DNA of 34,329 bases from an uncultured bacterium (GTDB lineage: Bacteria > Bdellovibrionota_B > Oligoflexia > Oligoflexales > CACXFL01), in the NCBI GenBank assembly GCA_902766925.1, contig CACXFL010000150.1, positions 1 through 34,329 on the forward strand, in the 5' to 3' direction. Both the position numbers and the translations under genes were made by a program. Shown here one piece after another: positions 1 through 7,824 of the stretch (positions within the stretch are counted from its first letter, which is position 1; the number at the start of each line of letters is the position of its first letter). The notes under the pieces were generated by a model, which saw nothing but the letters and a program-made list of their open reading frames with translations, had not been told where the DNA came from and ran no database searches.

Positions 1-25
1 CCTCCTTTTTTAAAATTTGGTTGTA

Positions 26-95
26 TTAAAATTTGAGTATATCGCTACTTTGGCTAAGTGATCAAACACAACTTTTGGTTATATCTCCATTAAAA
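26..95 (+). repeat. Non-coding repeat copy R1 (partial)
   Basis: Positions 28-88 align without gaps to 2581-2641 (R2) with 48 of 61 bases identical by hand count, including the shared blocks AAAATTTGAGTATAT and TATATCTCC. A weaker match (about 32 of 45) exists at 9354-9398 (R3). The upstream half seen in R2 and R3 would lie left of the window edge. R1 ends about 10 bases from the stop codon of the minus-strand glycosyltransferase at 105, so it is not the leader of that gene. It may be a left-over leader or a recombination scar. Confidence 0.7.
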
Positions 96-104
96 CAAAA
101 TTGT

Positions 105-2177
105 TTATTTACTAAGTCTACTCTTTCTACTGCATAATAATTTTTTAAAGCATTTTTTTAAGAAACCATCGTTCATGAAAGTATCATATTCTTCAATAAT
201 AAGATTTGAAGATGATAAATTGTTCATAAACCTACAGAATGCAGAGGAAATGGAATGATTACCAATAAAGTAATTATGGCATTTTTCACTAACAATAGTA
301 TAGGCACTTTCAGTAGATATCTGGTCGAGAATTTCATCTATCGATATGATTTTTGACTGATCCATATAACTATAATCTTCAATTCCTAGTATATATTTTT
401 GTGAATTAAATAGATAAATATACCTATTATCAAAAAAAGGCACAGTACTCATTTTTACTAATACACTCGGTATTTTTATTTTTGTAGCTTCAAGTAAAGA
501 AGATCCTATTCCAAAAAGAATGTCTACATGTTCTAATAAGTATTTATCAAGCTCAAGCCCACAAATTTTACCAACCATTTTTATTTTTATGCTTTTGTAC
601 CGATTAATGTCTATCAATTTTTCACTTGAACCACATCCAATGATATGAATTATTTTTGTTTTAGTTGTTTCGTACTTTTCATAATTATTTAATAGATTCA
701 CAATACTATAAATTTTATCAGATTCTATTCTTCCTAACCATGCAATATTTATTTCAGTAATATTTTTAGTTTTTACGATGTTATTAAGGTTGATTTCTGG
801 TTCCTCGACCCATATGGGTAAATAACTTGCTTCTTCATGAATTCCAATATTCTTATTTATACAGTCTTGACATACATGATCTATTGAGTTTATTGAGTTA
901 TGTAAAAAAACACAATTTAGAAATCGTTTCAATAAAGATTCGTTTTTTTTCAATCTATCTTTTAACCATACAGAAGCTTCGGGGTATACACACCAGAATA
1001 AGAATTTAATATTTTTTCCTCCGCAAAAATAATCATGAAGGGCCAATGTTATTGGCATAAAAACAATTGAATTATCTGGAATATGATTTCTTTTACCATT
1101 TTTATATTTAATTAATTTAATATTTGTACATTCTAATTTCTTCGATATAAAACCATCCTTATAATCTACGTAGTATACGTCGATATTTAAATTTTTAGAC
1201 ACATACCTTGCTAATTCGAACATACAATTTTGGTACCAGCTAATTTCTCTACTTGGCATAAAAAATATTATATTTTTAGGATATCCATATTTATCATAAC
1301 AACCTGTTTTATATATTATTTTTAAAAAAACTTTATAAATTTCAACGTACTCACTAGATATAGGAGTATTACGTTTAAAATAATTACAAAGTTCCTCATG
1401 AACTATATTTAAGTAATATTGCTCATTATCAAAAAAGTAATAACATGCTAAATTTAATTTGATATTTACCAAATTTCGTTTATCTTCAGTTAATGATGTA
1501 TACATACCATCATTATTCCAGTTATAAACACTCTCTAGGCGATTAACAAAATGCGCTTTTCCTGAATGTAGGTACCACATGTGTCTAAATCCATCAGCCC
1601 GTAAGTATTCACCGTATTGAGTCTGGGTTGCTTGTATAAATTTTTCATTTGGCCTGTCTTTAAAATAGACGTTTCTATATATAACTCCACTCGTCTGTAC
1701 GAATATACCTTTACCAGAATTAGTATAATAATCTTGTAAGCTAAAGTCTCGAACACTATCTGGTATATTCACATTCGAAAAAGATTCGCTATTTCGACAT
1801 ACATTAACATTAGTCATATACATTGAAAAATCTTTATGACTCTCTAAATAATTAATAGCTTCATCAAATTTTCTATCATACGTATACCAATCATCAGCAT
1901 CCAATACGCTGAAATAATCTGTACCTATTAATAAAGTATAACCTTTAGTTATTGTCTTAAGTAAGCCTTGATTTGTTGCACTTCTAACAATGTCGATCTT
2001 TGAGTGATATTTTTCTTGGTAGTTTTTTGCAATTTGATAGGAACTATCAGTAGAACAATCATCCAATACTATCAATTTATACGAATAATTTGTTCTTTGC
2101 ATTAAAACGGATTCAATAGCCTTAGCTACTGTTTGTTCTTTATTATATGTAGGCATTAAACAAATTAAGTCTACCAT
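105..2177 (-). CDS. Two-domain glycosyltransferase (GT2 plus GT4-like)
   Basis: Predicted cytoplasmic glycosyltransferase of about 691 residues. The N-terminal ~220 residues are a GT-A family 2 domain: MPTYN near residue 8, LDD at 38-40 for nucleotide binding and the metal-binding DAD at 93-95. The C-terminal half, roughly 480-600, looks like a GT-B/GT4 donor domain (AWLGRIESDK, then GIGSSLLEATKIKIPSVLV with the expected acidic residue). The open frame extends to a GTG at 2225, but ATG at 2175-2177 is preferred because GGGAG lies 10 bases upstream at 2188-2192 and the GT2 fold starts right there. The gene stands alone on the minus strand and is bounded by repeats R1 and R2. It resembles the protein at 9428 in architecture. 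The acceptor and sugar cannot be read from the sequence; the family assignment is firm. Confidence 0.88.
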   Translation of the reverse strand: MVDLICLMPTYNKEQTVAKAIESVLMQRTNYSYKLIVLDDCSTDSSYQIAKNYQEKYHSKIDIVRSATNQGLLKTITKGYTLLIGTDYFSVLDADDWYTYDRKFDEAINYLESHKDFSMYMTNVNVCRNSESFSNVNIPDSVRDFSLQDYYTNSGKGIFVQTSGVIYRNVYFKDRPNEKFIQATQTQYGEYLRADGFRHMWYLHSGKAHFVNRLESVYNWNNDGMYTSLTEDKRNLVNIKLNLACYYFFDNEQYYLNIVHEELCNYFKRNTPISSEYVEIYKVFLKIIYKTGCYDKYGYPKNIIFFMPSREISWYQNCMFELARYVSKNLNIDVYYVDYKDGFISKKLECTNIKLIKYKNGKRNHIPDNSIVFMPITLALHDYFCGGKNIKFLFWCVYPEASVWLKDRLKKNESLLKRFLNCVFLHNSINSIDHVCQDCINKNIGIHEEASYLPIWVEEPEINLNNIVKTKNITEINIAWLGRIESDKIYSIVNLLNNYEKYETTKTKIIHIIGCGSSEKLIDINRYKSIKIKMVGKICGLELDKYLLEHVDILFGIGSSLLEATKIKIPSVLVKMSTVPFFDNRYIYLFNSQKYILGIEDYSYMDQSKIISIDEILDQISTESAYTIVSEKCHNYFIGNHSISSAFCRFMNNLSSSNLIIEEYDTFMNDGFLKKCFKKLLCSRKSRLSK

Positions 2178-2232
2178 ACATGATATTCTCCCATCAAATG
2201 TGACCTTGAATCTACGAATCACCACACTACCA

Positions 2233-2262
2233 TTTTTAACATAGGTGCCCCCTATACGTCAA
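2233..2262 (-). promoter_or_regulatory. Putative promoter of the minus-strand glycosyltransferase
   Basis: On the minus strand TTGACG (2257-2262) is followed after 18 bases by TAAAAA (2233-2238), about 55 bases before the chosen ATG. The -35 is good and the -10 is weak (4 of 6). It overlaps a tandem repeat, which would suit an operator. Confidence 0.35.
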
Positions 2263-2281
2263 TAGGTGTCGTATACCCCCA
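2241..2281. repeat. Short imperfect tandem repeat, operator-like
   Basis: Two adjacent copies of an ATAGGTG...TATAC unit occur: 2241-2261 (ATAGGTG, CCCCC, TATACG) and 2262-2281 (ATAGGTG, TCG, TATAC). The run of C/G is unusual in this AT-rich DNA. It overlaps the candidate promoter of the minus-strand gene, so it could be a protein binding site; that role is inference. Confidence 0.45.
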
Positions 2282-2506
2282 AGATGGATATCATCTTCTG
2301 ATTTTATATTAGTCTAGAATACTCTCAAAGCATTTTATTTTAATTTCTTGTATAGTTTCAGAAATATGACGATAAACAAAATCTATGTTAAAGGCATGGA
2401 AAAACTTTCTGCATAGTTATTGTCCTTTGAATTTCTGCCTCTAGTCATATTTTACTCTATTTATCTAATTTTAAATCTTTTTAAAGCCATCGTGTAGACC
2501 TTATAA

Positions 2507-2642
2507 TTATTGTAATAAAGTGTCAGATTTGATAATTTCATTCGTGAGCAATATCTTTAATTTTTGGCTTTAGAAGTTTTAAAATTTGAGTATATTGTCA
2601 CTTTGGATAAGTAACCAAGCATGATATTAGGCTATATCTCCT
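2507..2642 (+). repeat. Non-coding repeat copy R2
   Basis: This copy has two conserved blocks. TTATTGTAATAAA-TGTCAG...TTTGATA at 2507-2539 matches 9282-9313 (R3) at about 30 of 33 positions with one gap. The AAAATTTGAGTATAT...TATATCTCC block at 2581-2641 matches R1. The distance between blocks is nearly the same in R2 and R3 (74 and 72 bases). At its right end ATCTCC-TCTAT-GGAGAT (2636-2652) forms a 6-bp hairpin. R2 lies about 270 bases ahead of the TagF-like gene at 2910 in the same orientation, so it may be part of a long conserved leader. Confidence 0.72.
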
Positions 2643-2909
2643 CTATGGAGATTATAATTTATTTAAAATTTGAAAATTATCTTTTCAGGCTGAAAGGACG
2701 ATAAACTTATAGTAAAAGGAAAAAGGCAGATGTATTTATAAAGCGGATTGAATGTCCATGGAAACAATTCGGATAACTTGTTCGTGTCATCGAAGATTCT
2801 AGTTTTATCTTCGATTGAATAGATTGTTTTGTAGAACTTTTGTAATAGGGGACAGGAGAATTGTTTTGTTGCGAAATAATTATTGAAACATCGTATAAGG
2901 AGACTAGGT
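2643..2909 (+). other. Long untranslated leader with hairpin before the TagF-like gene
   Basis: No convincing gene lies here. The notable element is a perfect 9-bp inverted repeat at 2789-2815 (ATCGAAGAT, 9-base loop, ATCTTCGAT) with no U-tract on either strand, so it is not a classical intrinsic terminator. With R2 just upstream, the stretch could be a structured 5' leader. Open frames on the minus strand here look like chance. Confidence 0.4.
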
Positions 2910-4328
2910 GTGTGTGATAAAAATGTTGTAAAAGGTAGTACCGATCGCTTCTGTTTATTCAACCAAATTAGAAACCTTTTTTCTCTGCGCTCTAAAAGGT
3001 ACTCAATCAAATCCATAACTAATTCTGATAATCGTATTACAAGTTCTGTTTCTGAAATTACTGAGAACAATGTAAGAAATAAGGAACTTATAAATGAACT
3101 AAAAAGCCAGTGTGCTACGTTAGCAATTAGATTACAAACTGTTCATTGGGAATTGATTTTATCAAGATTGTATAGTTATCATGTAAATGGCAGAAAGATT
3201 AGAATTGGTTTTTATGTTATATTTGACGGTATATTTCCGGCAGCTTCAGTATTTGAAAAGTTTATAGAAGATAAGGATTTTGAAGCATTTATTTTGGTCA
3301 TACCAGATGTTTCACGTGGTGAAGAACATATGTTGGATCAATTATATAAAACGTACAATGGTCTAAAGAAAAGGTATAAAAATGTTTATATGTCTTATGA
3401 TGAAAAAACAAGAACTTTTATAGATTTTTCTGATAAGAACGATATAGTTTTTTTTGCAAATCCATACGATATTATGACCTATGAATACTATGGAATTGAT
3501 ACCTTAGTGAATAAAAACAAATTGACGTTATATACTAATTATGGATATCAAACTTCTAATTCGACGGGTAAAATGTTTGGTTTCTATTATTTTAAAAAAT
3601 TGTGGAAAATATTCTTATTGGATAAACATGAACAAGAATTATTGTTAGCTAATAATCCTATAGCTACCAATGGTCATTTAGTCGGATATAGTAAACTTGA
3701 TAGATTGGCAAGTATTGAGAAGAAACTAAGATCTAGAAAAAAAATAATCATCGCACCTCATCACACTGTCGATTCAATACGTAAAGATCTTGCATTATCG
3801 ACTTTTCTCAGTTATTCAAACTTTTTCTTAACTCTTTTTAAAAAATATACAAATATAGATTTTGTTTTTCGTCCTCATCCTCTTTTATGGATACAATTAG
3901 AAAGATACAATATATGGACTGAACAACAAATACATGAATATTTAAGCAGAATTTCGGAATTAGAAAACGTTGAATATCAAGGTGGTGGAGATTATCTTGA
4001 AACATTTGTAAATAGTGACGCTCTTATTCATGATTGCGGTTCTTTTGCTGCGGAGTATTTGTTTGTAAATAAGCCCTGTTGTTTTTTGTTAAAAAATGAT
4101 GCCATGATGGATTTAAATTCTAATGATTTTCATAAAAAATGTATATCATTACATTATCCGGCATATAATGAACAAGATATTATAGATTTTATTGAAAACA
4201 TGGTAATTAGAAATAATGATAACAAAGTACAGGATAGACAAAATTTCGTACAAACTGAACTAATGTTTAAACATCCAAATGTGTCAATGGAGATATATAA
4301 ACTTATAAAACATGATATAGGAATATGA
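2910..4328 (+). CDS. TagF/TagB-like CDP-alcohol phosphotransferase
   Basis: About 472 residues, resembling the CDP-glycerol glycerophosphotransferase family (TagB/TagF, PF04464). These enzymes move a phospho-alcohol from a CDP carrier onto a polymer at the inner membrane face. Supporting motifs are HHTVDSIRKD near residue 283, FRPHP near 319 and DCGSFAAEYLF near 375. Where classical members carry a HGT motif, this protein has NYGYQ near residue 210, so it belongs to a divergent subgroup. The first ~70 residues are polar and probably helical. The frame opens at a TTG at 2883, but GTG at 2910 is preferred because AAGGAG (2897-2902) sits 7 bases upstream. Just upstream of PEP mutase and two cytidylyltransferases, it is a good candidate to transfer a CMP-activated phosphonate rather than glycerol phosphate (inference). 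Confidence 0.8.
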   Translation: MCDKNVVKGSTDRFCLFNQIRNLFSLRSKRYSIKSITNSDNRITSSVSEITENNVRNKELINELKSQCATLAIRLQTVHWELILSRLYSYHVNGRKIRIGFYVIFDGIFPAASVFEKFIEDKDFEAFILVIPDVSRGEEHMLDQLYKTYNGLKKRYKNVYMSYDEKTRTFIDFSDKNDIVFFANPYDIMTYEYYGIDTLVNKNKLTLYTNYGYQTSNSTGKMFGFYYFKKLWKIFLLDKHEQELLLANNPIATNGHLVGYSKLDRLASIEKKLRSRKKIIIAPHHTVDSIRKDLALSTFLSYSNFFLTLFKKYTNIDFVFRPHPLLWIQLERYNIWTEQQIHEYLSRISELENVEYQGGGDYLETFVNSDALIHDCGSFAAEYLFVNKPCCFLLKNDAMMDLNSNDFHKKCISLHYPAYNEQDIIDFIENMVIRNNDNKVQDRQNFVQTELMFKHPNVSMEIYKLIKHDIGI

Positions 4329-4409
4329 TATATCACTTTTGAAACGGAATATTATGTATTTATTTTTATATGGTAAATTTTTGTAGTATAACTTGGGGAC
4401 AAGAAGTAT

Positions 4410-5705
4410 ATGAAAACAGTCTATGTATGCCTTAGTACAGATACTATTCATGAAGGACATATGAATGTTATTAATGAAGCTAAAAAATATGGTACAGTTA
4501 TCATTGGTATGCTTACGGACAGAGCTTTGGTGAGCTTTAATAGATTTCCTACGCTGACTGAAAAAGAACGTTACGCTTTATATAAAGGAATACAGGGAGT
4601 TGATCGTGTTGTTATACAAGATGATATGTATTATGATAAAATAATTAGTGAAATTCATCCTGATTACTTGATACATGGCGATAATTGGTGTGATGGTCCT
4701 GAAAAAATAATTAGAGAAAATGTTGTTTCATTGCTTGCACAATATGGTGGACAGCTGATTGAAATTCCTTATACGAGAAATGAGTCTGTAAAGAAGGTTG
4801 ATAGAAAATTAATAGAAAAATTATCTATGCCTGAATATAGACGTAAACGTTTAAGACAACTATTAGAAATACGTCCAATAGTTAAAATTTTGGAAGCGCA
4901 TAGTGGTCTCACAGGCTTAATTGTAGAGAAAACTATAGTGAATAAAGGAGGAAGATTAGATCAGTATGATGGAATGTGGATATCTAGTCTTTGTGATAGC
5001 ACAGATAGAGGAAAACCTGATATAGAACTAATAGACATGTCTTCACGTATTCGTACTATAGATGATATTATGGATGTTACTACAAAACCGATTATTCTCG
5101 ATGGAGATACTGGTGGTGTGACTGAACATTTTATGTACAATGTTCGGACCTTAGAAAGAAAAGGTGTATCTGCTGTAATAATAGAAGATAAGATTGGATT
5201 AAAAAAAAATAGTTTATTTGGAACTGAAGTTGAGCAAACCCAGGATTCTATTGAAAATTTTTGTAAAAAAATTGAATCAGGCAAACGAGTGCAATTAACA
5301 GATGATTTTATGATTATTGCAAGAATAGAAAGTTTAATTCTAGGGAAAGGTATGCAAGATGCACTAAATCGTGCTTTCGCTTTTTGTGATGCTGGAGCAG
5401 ATGGAATAATGATTCATAGTAGAAAGTCAGATCCTAGTGAAGTATTTGATTTCTGTCATAACTTTAGACAAAATAATCGTAAAACACCTCTTATAGTTGT
5501 TCCTACCACTTTTAATTCTGTAAAAGAGGAGGACTTGGCACGTAATGGTGTAAATATTGTTATATATGCAAATCAGCTAATGAGGGCAGCTTTTCCCACG
5601 ATGAAATATATTGCTGAACAAATTTTGATAAATCATAGAACAGAAGAAATTGAAGATCGTTTAATGCATTTTAAGGATATTATTAGATTGATTGATGAAA
5701 TATAG
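4410..5705 (+). CDS. pepM: Cytidylyltransferase / phosphoenolpyruvate mutase fusion
   Basis: A 431-residue two-domain protein. Residues ~1-135 form a TagD/GCT-type cytidylyltransferase domain with the HEGH motif at 14-17 (HxGH). Residues ~150-431 form a PEP mutase of the isocitrate-lyase superfamily, which rearranges phosphoenolpyruvate to phosphonopyruvate, the entry step to nearly all natural phosphonates. The diagnostic mutase signature EDKIGLKKNS (259-268, EDKxxxxxNS) is intact, as are the DGDTGG loop (231-236) and a GKPD element (201-204). These features separate it from isocitrate and methylisocitrate lyases. The fusion of a nucleotidyltransferase to PepM implies that the product is made and CMP-activated for attachment to a glycan or lipid. 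The next gene starts 12 bases after the stop, so the genes are co-transcribed. No decarboxylase follows. Confidence in the mutase is high; the activity of the N-terminal domain is inferred. Confidence 0.93.
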   Translation: MKTVYVCLSTDTIHEGHMNVINEAKKYGTVIIGMLTDRALVSFNRFPTLTEKERYALYKGIQGVDRVVIQDDMYYDKIISEIHPDYLIHGDNWCDGPEKIIRENVVSLLAQYGGQLIEIPYTRNESVKKVDRKLIEKLSMPEYRRKRLRQLLEIRPIVKILEAHSGLTGLIVEKTIVNKGGRLDQYDGMWISSLCDSTDRGKPDIELIDMSSRIRTIDDIMDVTTKPIILDGDTGGVTEHFMYNVRTLERKGVSAVIIEDKIGLKKNSLFGTEVEQTQDSIENFCKKIESGKRVQLTDDFMIIARIESLILGKGMQDALNRAFAFCDAGADGIMIHSRKSDPSEVFDFCHNFRQNNRKTPLIVVPTTFNSVKEEDLARNGVNIVIYANQLMRAAFPTMKYIAEQILINHRTEEIEDRLMHFKDIIRLIDEI

Positions 5706-5717
5706 GAGATTGAAACT

Positions 5718-6464
5718 TTGGATTCTAAAGCAATTATATTAGTGGCTGGAATGGGTACTAGGTTAAAACCCAGAACGTTAACTAATCACAAATGTTTAAC
5801 TAAAGTTAATGGAGTGACAATACTGGAAAATGCATTGAGTAATCTTTATAATCTACATATTAGTGAAGTTGTTCTTGTGATCGGATATCTTGGAAATATA
5901 ATAAAGGATGTAATTAAAGATTCTTTTAGAGGTATGAAGGTTTCATATGTAGACAACGAGAAATATGATTGTACGAATACATCTTATTCACTCAAAAAAG
6001 GGCTCTCTTTTGTAAAAGATTATGATAAGTTGTACATCTTAGAAGGAGATGTTTTTTTTAGTGAAGCTCTAATAAACACTCTTTATCAAGATAAACATGA
6101 TAATGTATCTATGGTTGAACCGTATAATCCTCGGCTAGATGGGACGTTTGTAGAATTATCACCTGATGGGTACATAAAGGATTGGACACATAAATCGATG
6201 AGGGATAGTGGATATGTTTTGGTAGATAAGTATAAAACTATCAATATACATAGGTTCTCGTATGATTTTGTAAGAAATATGTTATTTCCATGTACAGAAC
6301 AAAGTTGTAAAACCCATAATGGTAAAGAACCTCTAGAAAATATAATGAGAGAAATTGTTAGAAATAATAATAAAGTTATATGGGGCTTAACTTCAAAAGG
6401 TAATAAATGGTTTGAAATTGATGATGAGAATGATTTGCTTATTGCAGAAGAAATTTTTAGATAA
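5718..6464 (+). CDS. LicC/PntC-like nucleotidyltransferase
   Basis: 248 residues, sugar-nucleotidyltransferase fold. The N terminus has the GMGTRLKPRT signature with the following K (NHKCLTKVNG), and LEGDVFF carries the metal-binding aspartate. The TNTSYSL segment resembles the xNNxYSL segment of LicC (CTP:phosphocholine) and PntC (CTP:2-aminoethylphosphonate) cytidylyltransferases. The start is TTG at 5718: GGAG at 5705-5708, overlapping the upstream stop, lies 9 bases ahead, and the fold begins immediately. Next to PEP mutase, its likely job is to form a CMP-phosphonate from CTP in the cytoplasm. The exact phosphonate is unknown. It could also activate phosphocholine or a sugar phosphate, but no choline kinase lies in this operon. 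Confidence 0.85.
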   Translation: MDSKAIILVAGMGTRLKPRTLTNHKCLTKVNGVTILENALSNLYNLHISEVVLVIGYLGNIIKDVIKDSFRGMKVSYVDNEKYDCTNTSYSLKKGLSFVKDYDKLYILEGDVFFSEALINTLYQDKHDNVSMVEPYNPRLDGTFVELSPDGYIKDWTHKSMRDSGYVLVDKYKTINIHRFSYDFVRNMLFPCTEQSCKTHNGKEPLENIMREIVRNNNKVIWGLTSKGNKWFEIDDENDLLIAEEIFR

Positions 6465-6491
6465 AATGCAAGTAACGTTTGCTATATAAGA

Positions 6492-6520
6492 ATGTAAGCA
6501 TTTTATATTAATGCTTACAT
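6492..6520 (+). repeat. Perfect 11-bp inverted repeat between phosphonate genes
   Basis: ATGTAAGCATT (6492-6502) and AATGCTTACAT (6510-6520) are exact reverse complements separated by 7 bases. No U-tract follows on either strand, so it is a weak terminator at best. It sits in the only sizeable gap (102 bases) inside the phosphonate operon, and could be an operator, an RNA processing site or an attenuating hairpin. Confidence 0.6.
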
Positions 6521-6566
6521 AAATTGTCAAATGATGAATATTTCTATATTAATGAGGTTGATGTTT

Positions 6567-7784
6567 GTGGATATTAAAGAAAAATATGAACAATATAAAA
6601 ACATGCGATTAAATTTACATATGGAACGAGGATGGCCATCGGTTGATCAATTGGAATTGTCTATGCCTATGTTAGATACTGTAACATCTAGGACTAATCT
6701 TATACATGAAGTAGATTATCGTTCATATGCTGGTACAGGAGGAATAATACCTCTTAAAATGATATTTGCTGAAATGTTAAAAGTAAATGTCGATGAAGTG
6801 TATATTGGCGGAACTATGAGTACAACTATAATGTATGATATCGTCAACAAAGCCATGCTTTGGGGATTAAGAGGAGAAACTCCGTGGAAAGATGTAAAAG
6901 AAGTTAGTTTTATATGTCCTGTTCCTGGTTATGAAAAACATTTCAAGATATGTGAAACTTTTGGTATAAAAATGATTAATGTCCCTTTGCAGGACGATGG
7001 TCCTGATATAGATATGATTGAAAAATTGGTGAAAGAAAGTGCCAATATTAAGGGTATCTGGTGTGTACCTCTTTATTCTAATCCAACAGGAATCATATAC
7101 AGCGATGAAAAAATCAAGCGTCTTGCTCATATGAGTACTGCAGCAAAAGATTTTACTATATTTTGGGACAATGCGTACGTCATTCATCATCTTACAGATA
7201 ATGAGCCAGAGCTTCTTAACATTATCAGAGAAACTGAGGAAGCTGGGTATCCACATAGAGTATTTGAATTTACATCTACATCAAAAATTACATTTCCAGG
7301 TGGAGGTGTAGCTGTATGTGTGTCTAGTATTGAGAATATTGAATGGTTGAAAAAAAATTCGCTTTTACAACTTAAGTCAGGAGATAAAGTAAATCAGTAT
7401 AGACATTATTTGTTTTTTAAGGATCTAGCAGGGTTTAAATCCCATATGATAAAACATAAAAATATTATAGTTAAGAAATTTAAGATAGTAGATGAGATAC
7501 TTCGCCGTGAATTTGGTTTGTCAGATCTTGTAAAATGGAAGTTACCACAGGGTGGATATTTTGTAGGTGTGTATTTACCAAAAGGGTTTGCTTCTAAAGT
7601 TTATAAGCTATGCAAGGATATTGGGGTATATATTACACCTGCGGGTTCTGTGTTTCCATATAATAAGGATGTAGATGATTCATTTATTAGAATTGCACCA
7701 ACATATTTATCATGTGATGACCTAAGAACATCCATGGAAGTATTTTGTTGTGCAGTAAAATGTGTAGATAAACTAACTAAGTAA
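6567..7784 (+). CDS. Aspartate-aminotransferase-like PLP enzyme (PF12897 type)
   Basis: About 406 residues, fold type I PLP-dependent aminotransferase of the group that includes the actinobacterial AspT-like enzymes (PF12897). Recognisable points are the N-terminal NLHMERGWPSVDQLELS block with MLD after it, the SNPTG motif with WDNAYVIHHL (PLP-ring aspartate and tyrosine), and TSTSKITFPGGG holding the Schiff-base lysine at about residue 240. The frame opens at ATG 6531, but GTG at 6567 is preferred because TGAGG (6553-6557) lies 9 bases upstream and family members start here. In this operon it may transaminate phosphonopyruvate to phosphonoalanine or supply an amino group to a derived phosphonate aldehyde. 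It is not the class V enzyme (PhnW) usually used to make 2-aminoethylphosphonate. Family is confident; substrate is inference. Confidence 0.85.
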   Translation: MDIKEKYEQYKNMRLNLHMERGWPSVDQLELSMPMLDTVTSRTNLIHEVDYRSYAGTGGIIPLKMIFAEMLKVNVDEVYIGGTMSTTIMYDIVNKAMLWGLRGETPWKDVKEVSFICPVPGYEKHFKICETFGIKMINVPLQDDGPDIDMIEKLVKESANIKGIWCVPLYSNPTGIIYSDEKIKRLAHMSTAAKDFTIFWDNAYVIHHLTDNEPELLNIIRETEEAGYPHRVFEFTSTSKITFPGGGVAVCVSSIENIEWLKKNSLLQLKSGDKVNQYRHYLFFKDLAGFKSHMIKHKNIIVKKFKIVDEILRREFGLSDLVKWKLPQGGYFVGVYLPKGFASKVYKLCKDIGVYITPAGSVFPYNKDVDDSFIRIAPTYLSCDDLRTSMEVFCCAVKCVDKLTK

Positions 7785-7824
7785 GGAAATATATTAAGTA
7801 CTAGATAAATATAAAGGTAGTATA

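Noticed and set aside
2663..3070. 135-codon open frame on the minus strand opposite the TagF-like leader and start
   Set aside because: No ribosome binding site and no recognisable domain. It overlaps a well-supported gene on the other strand; AT-rich chance frame.
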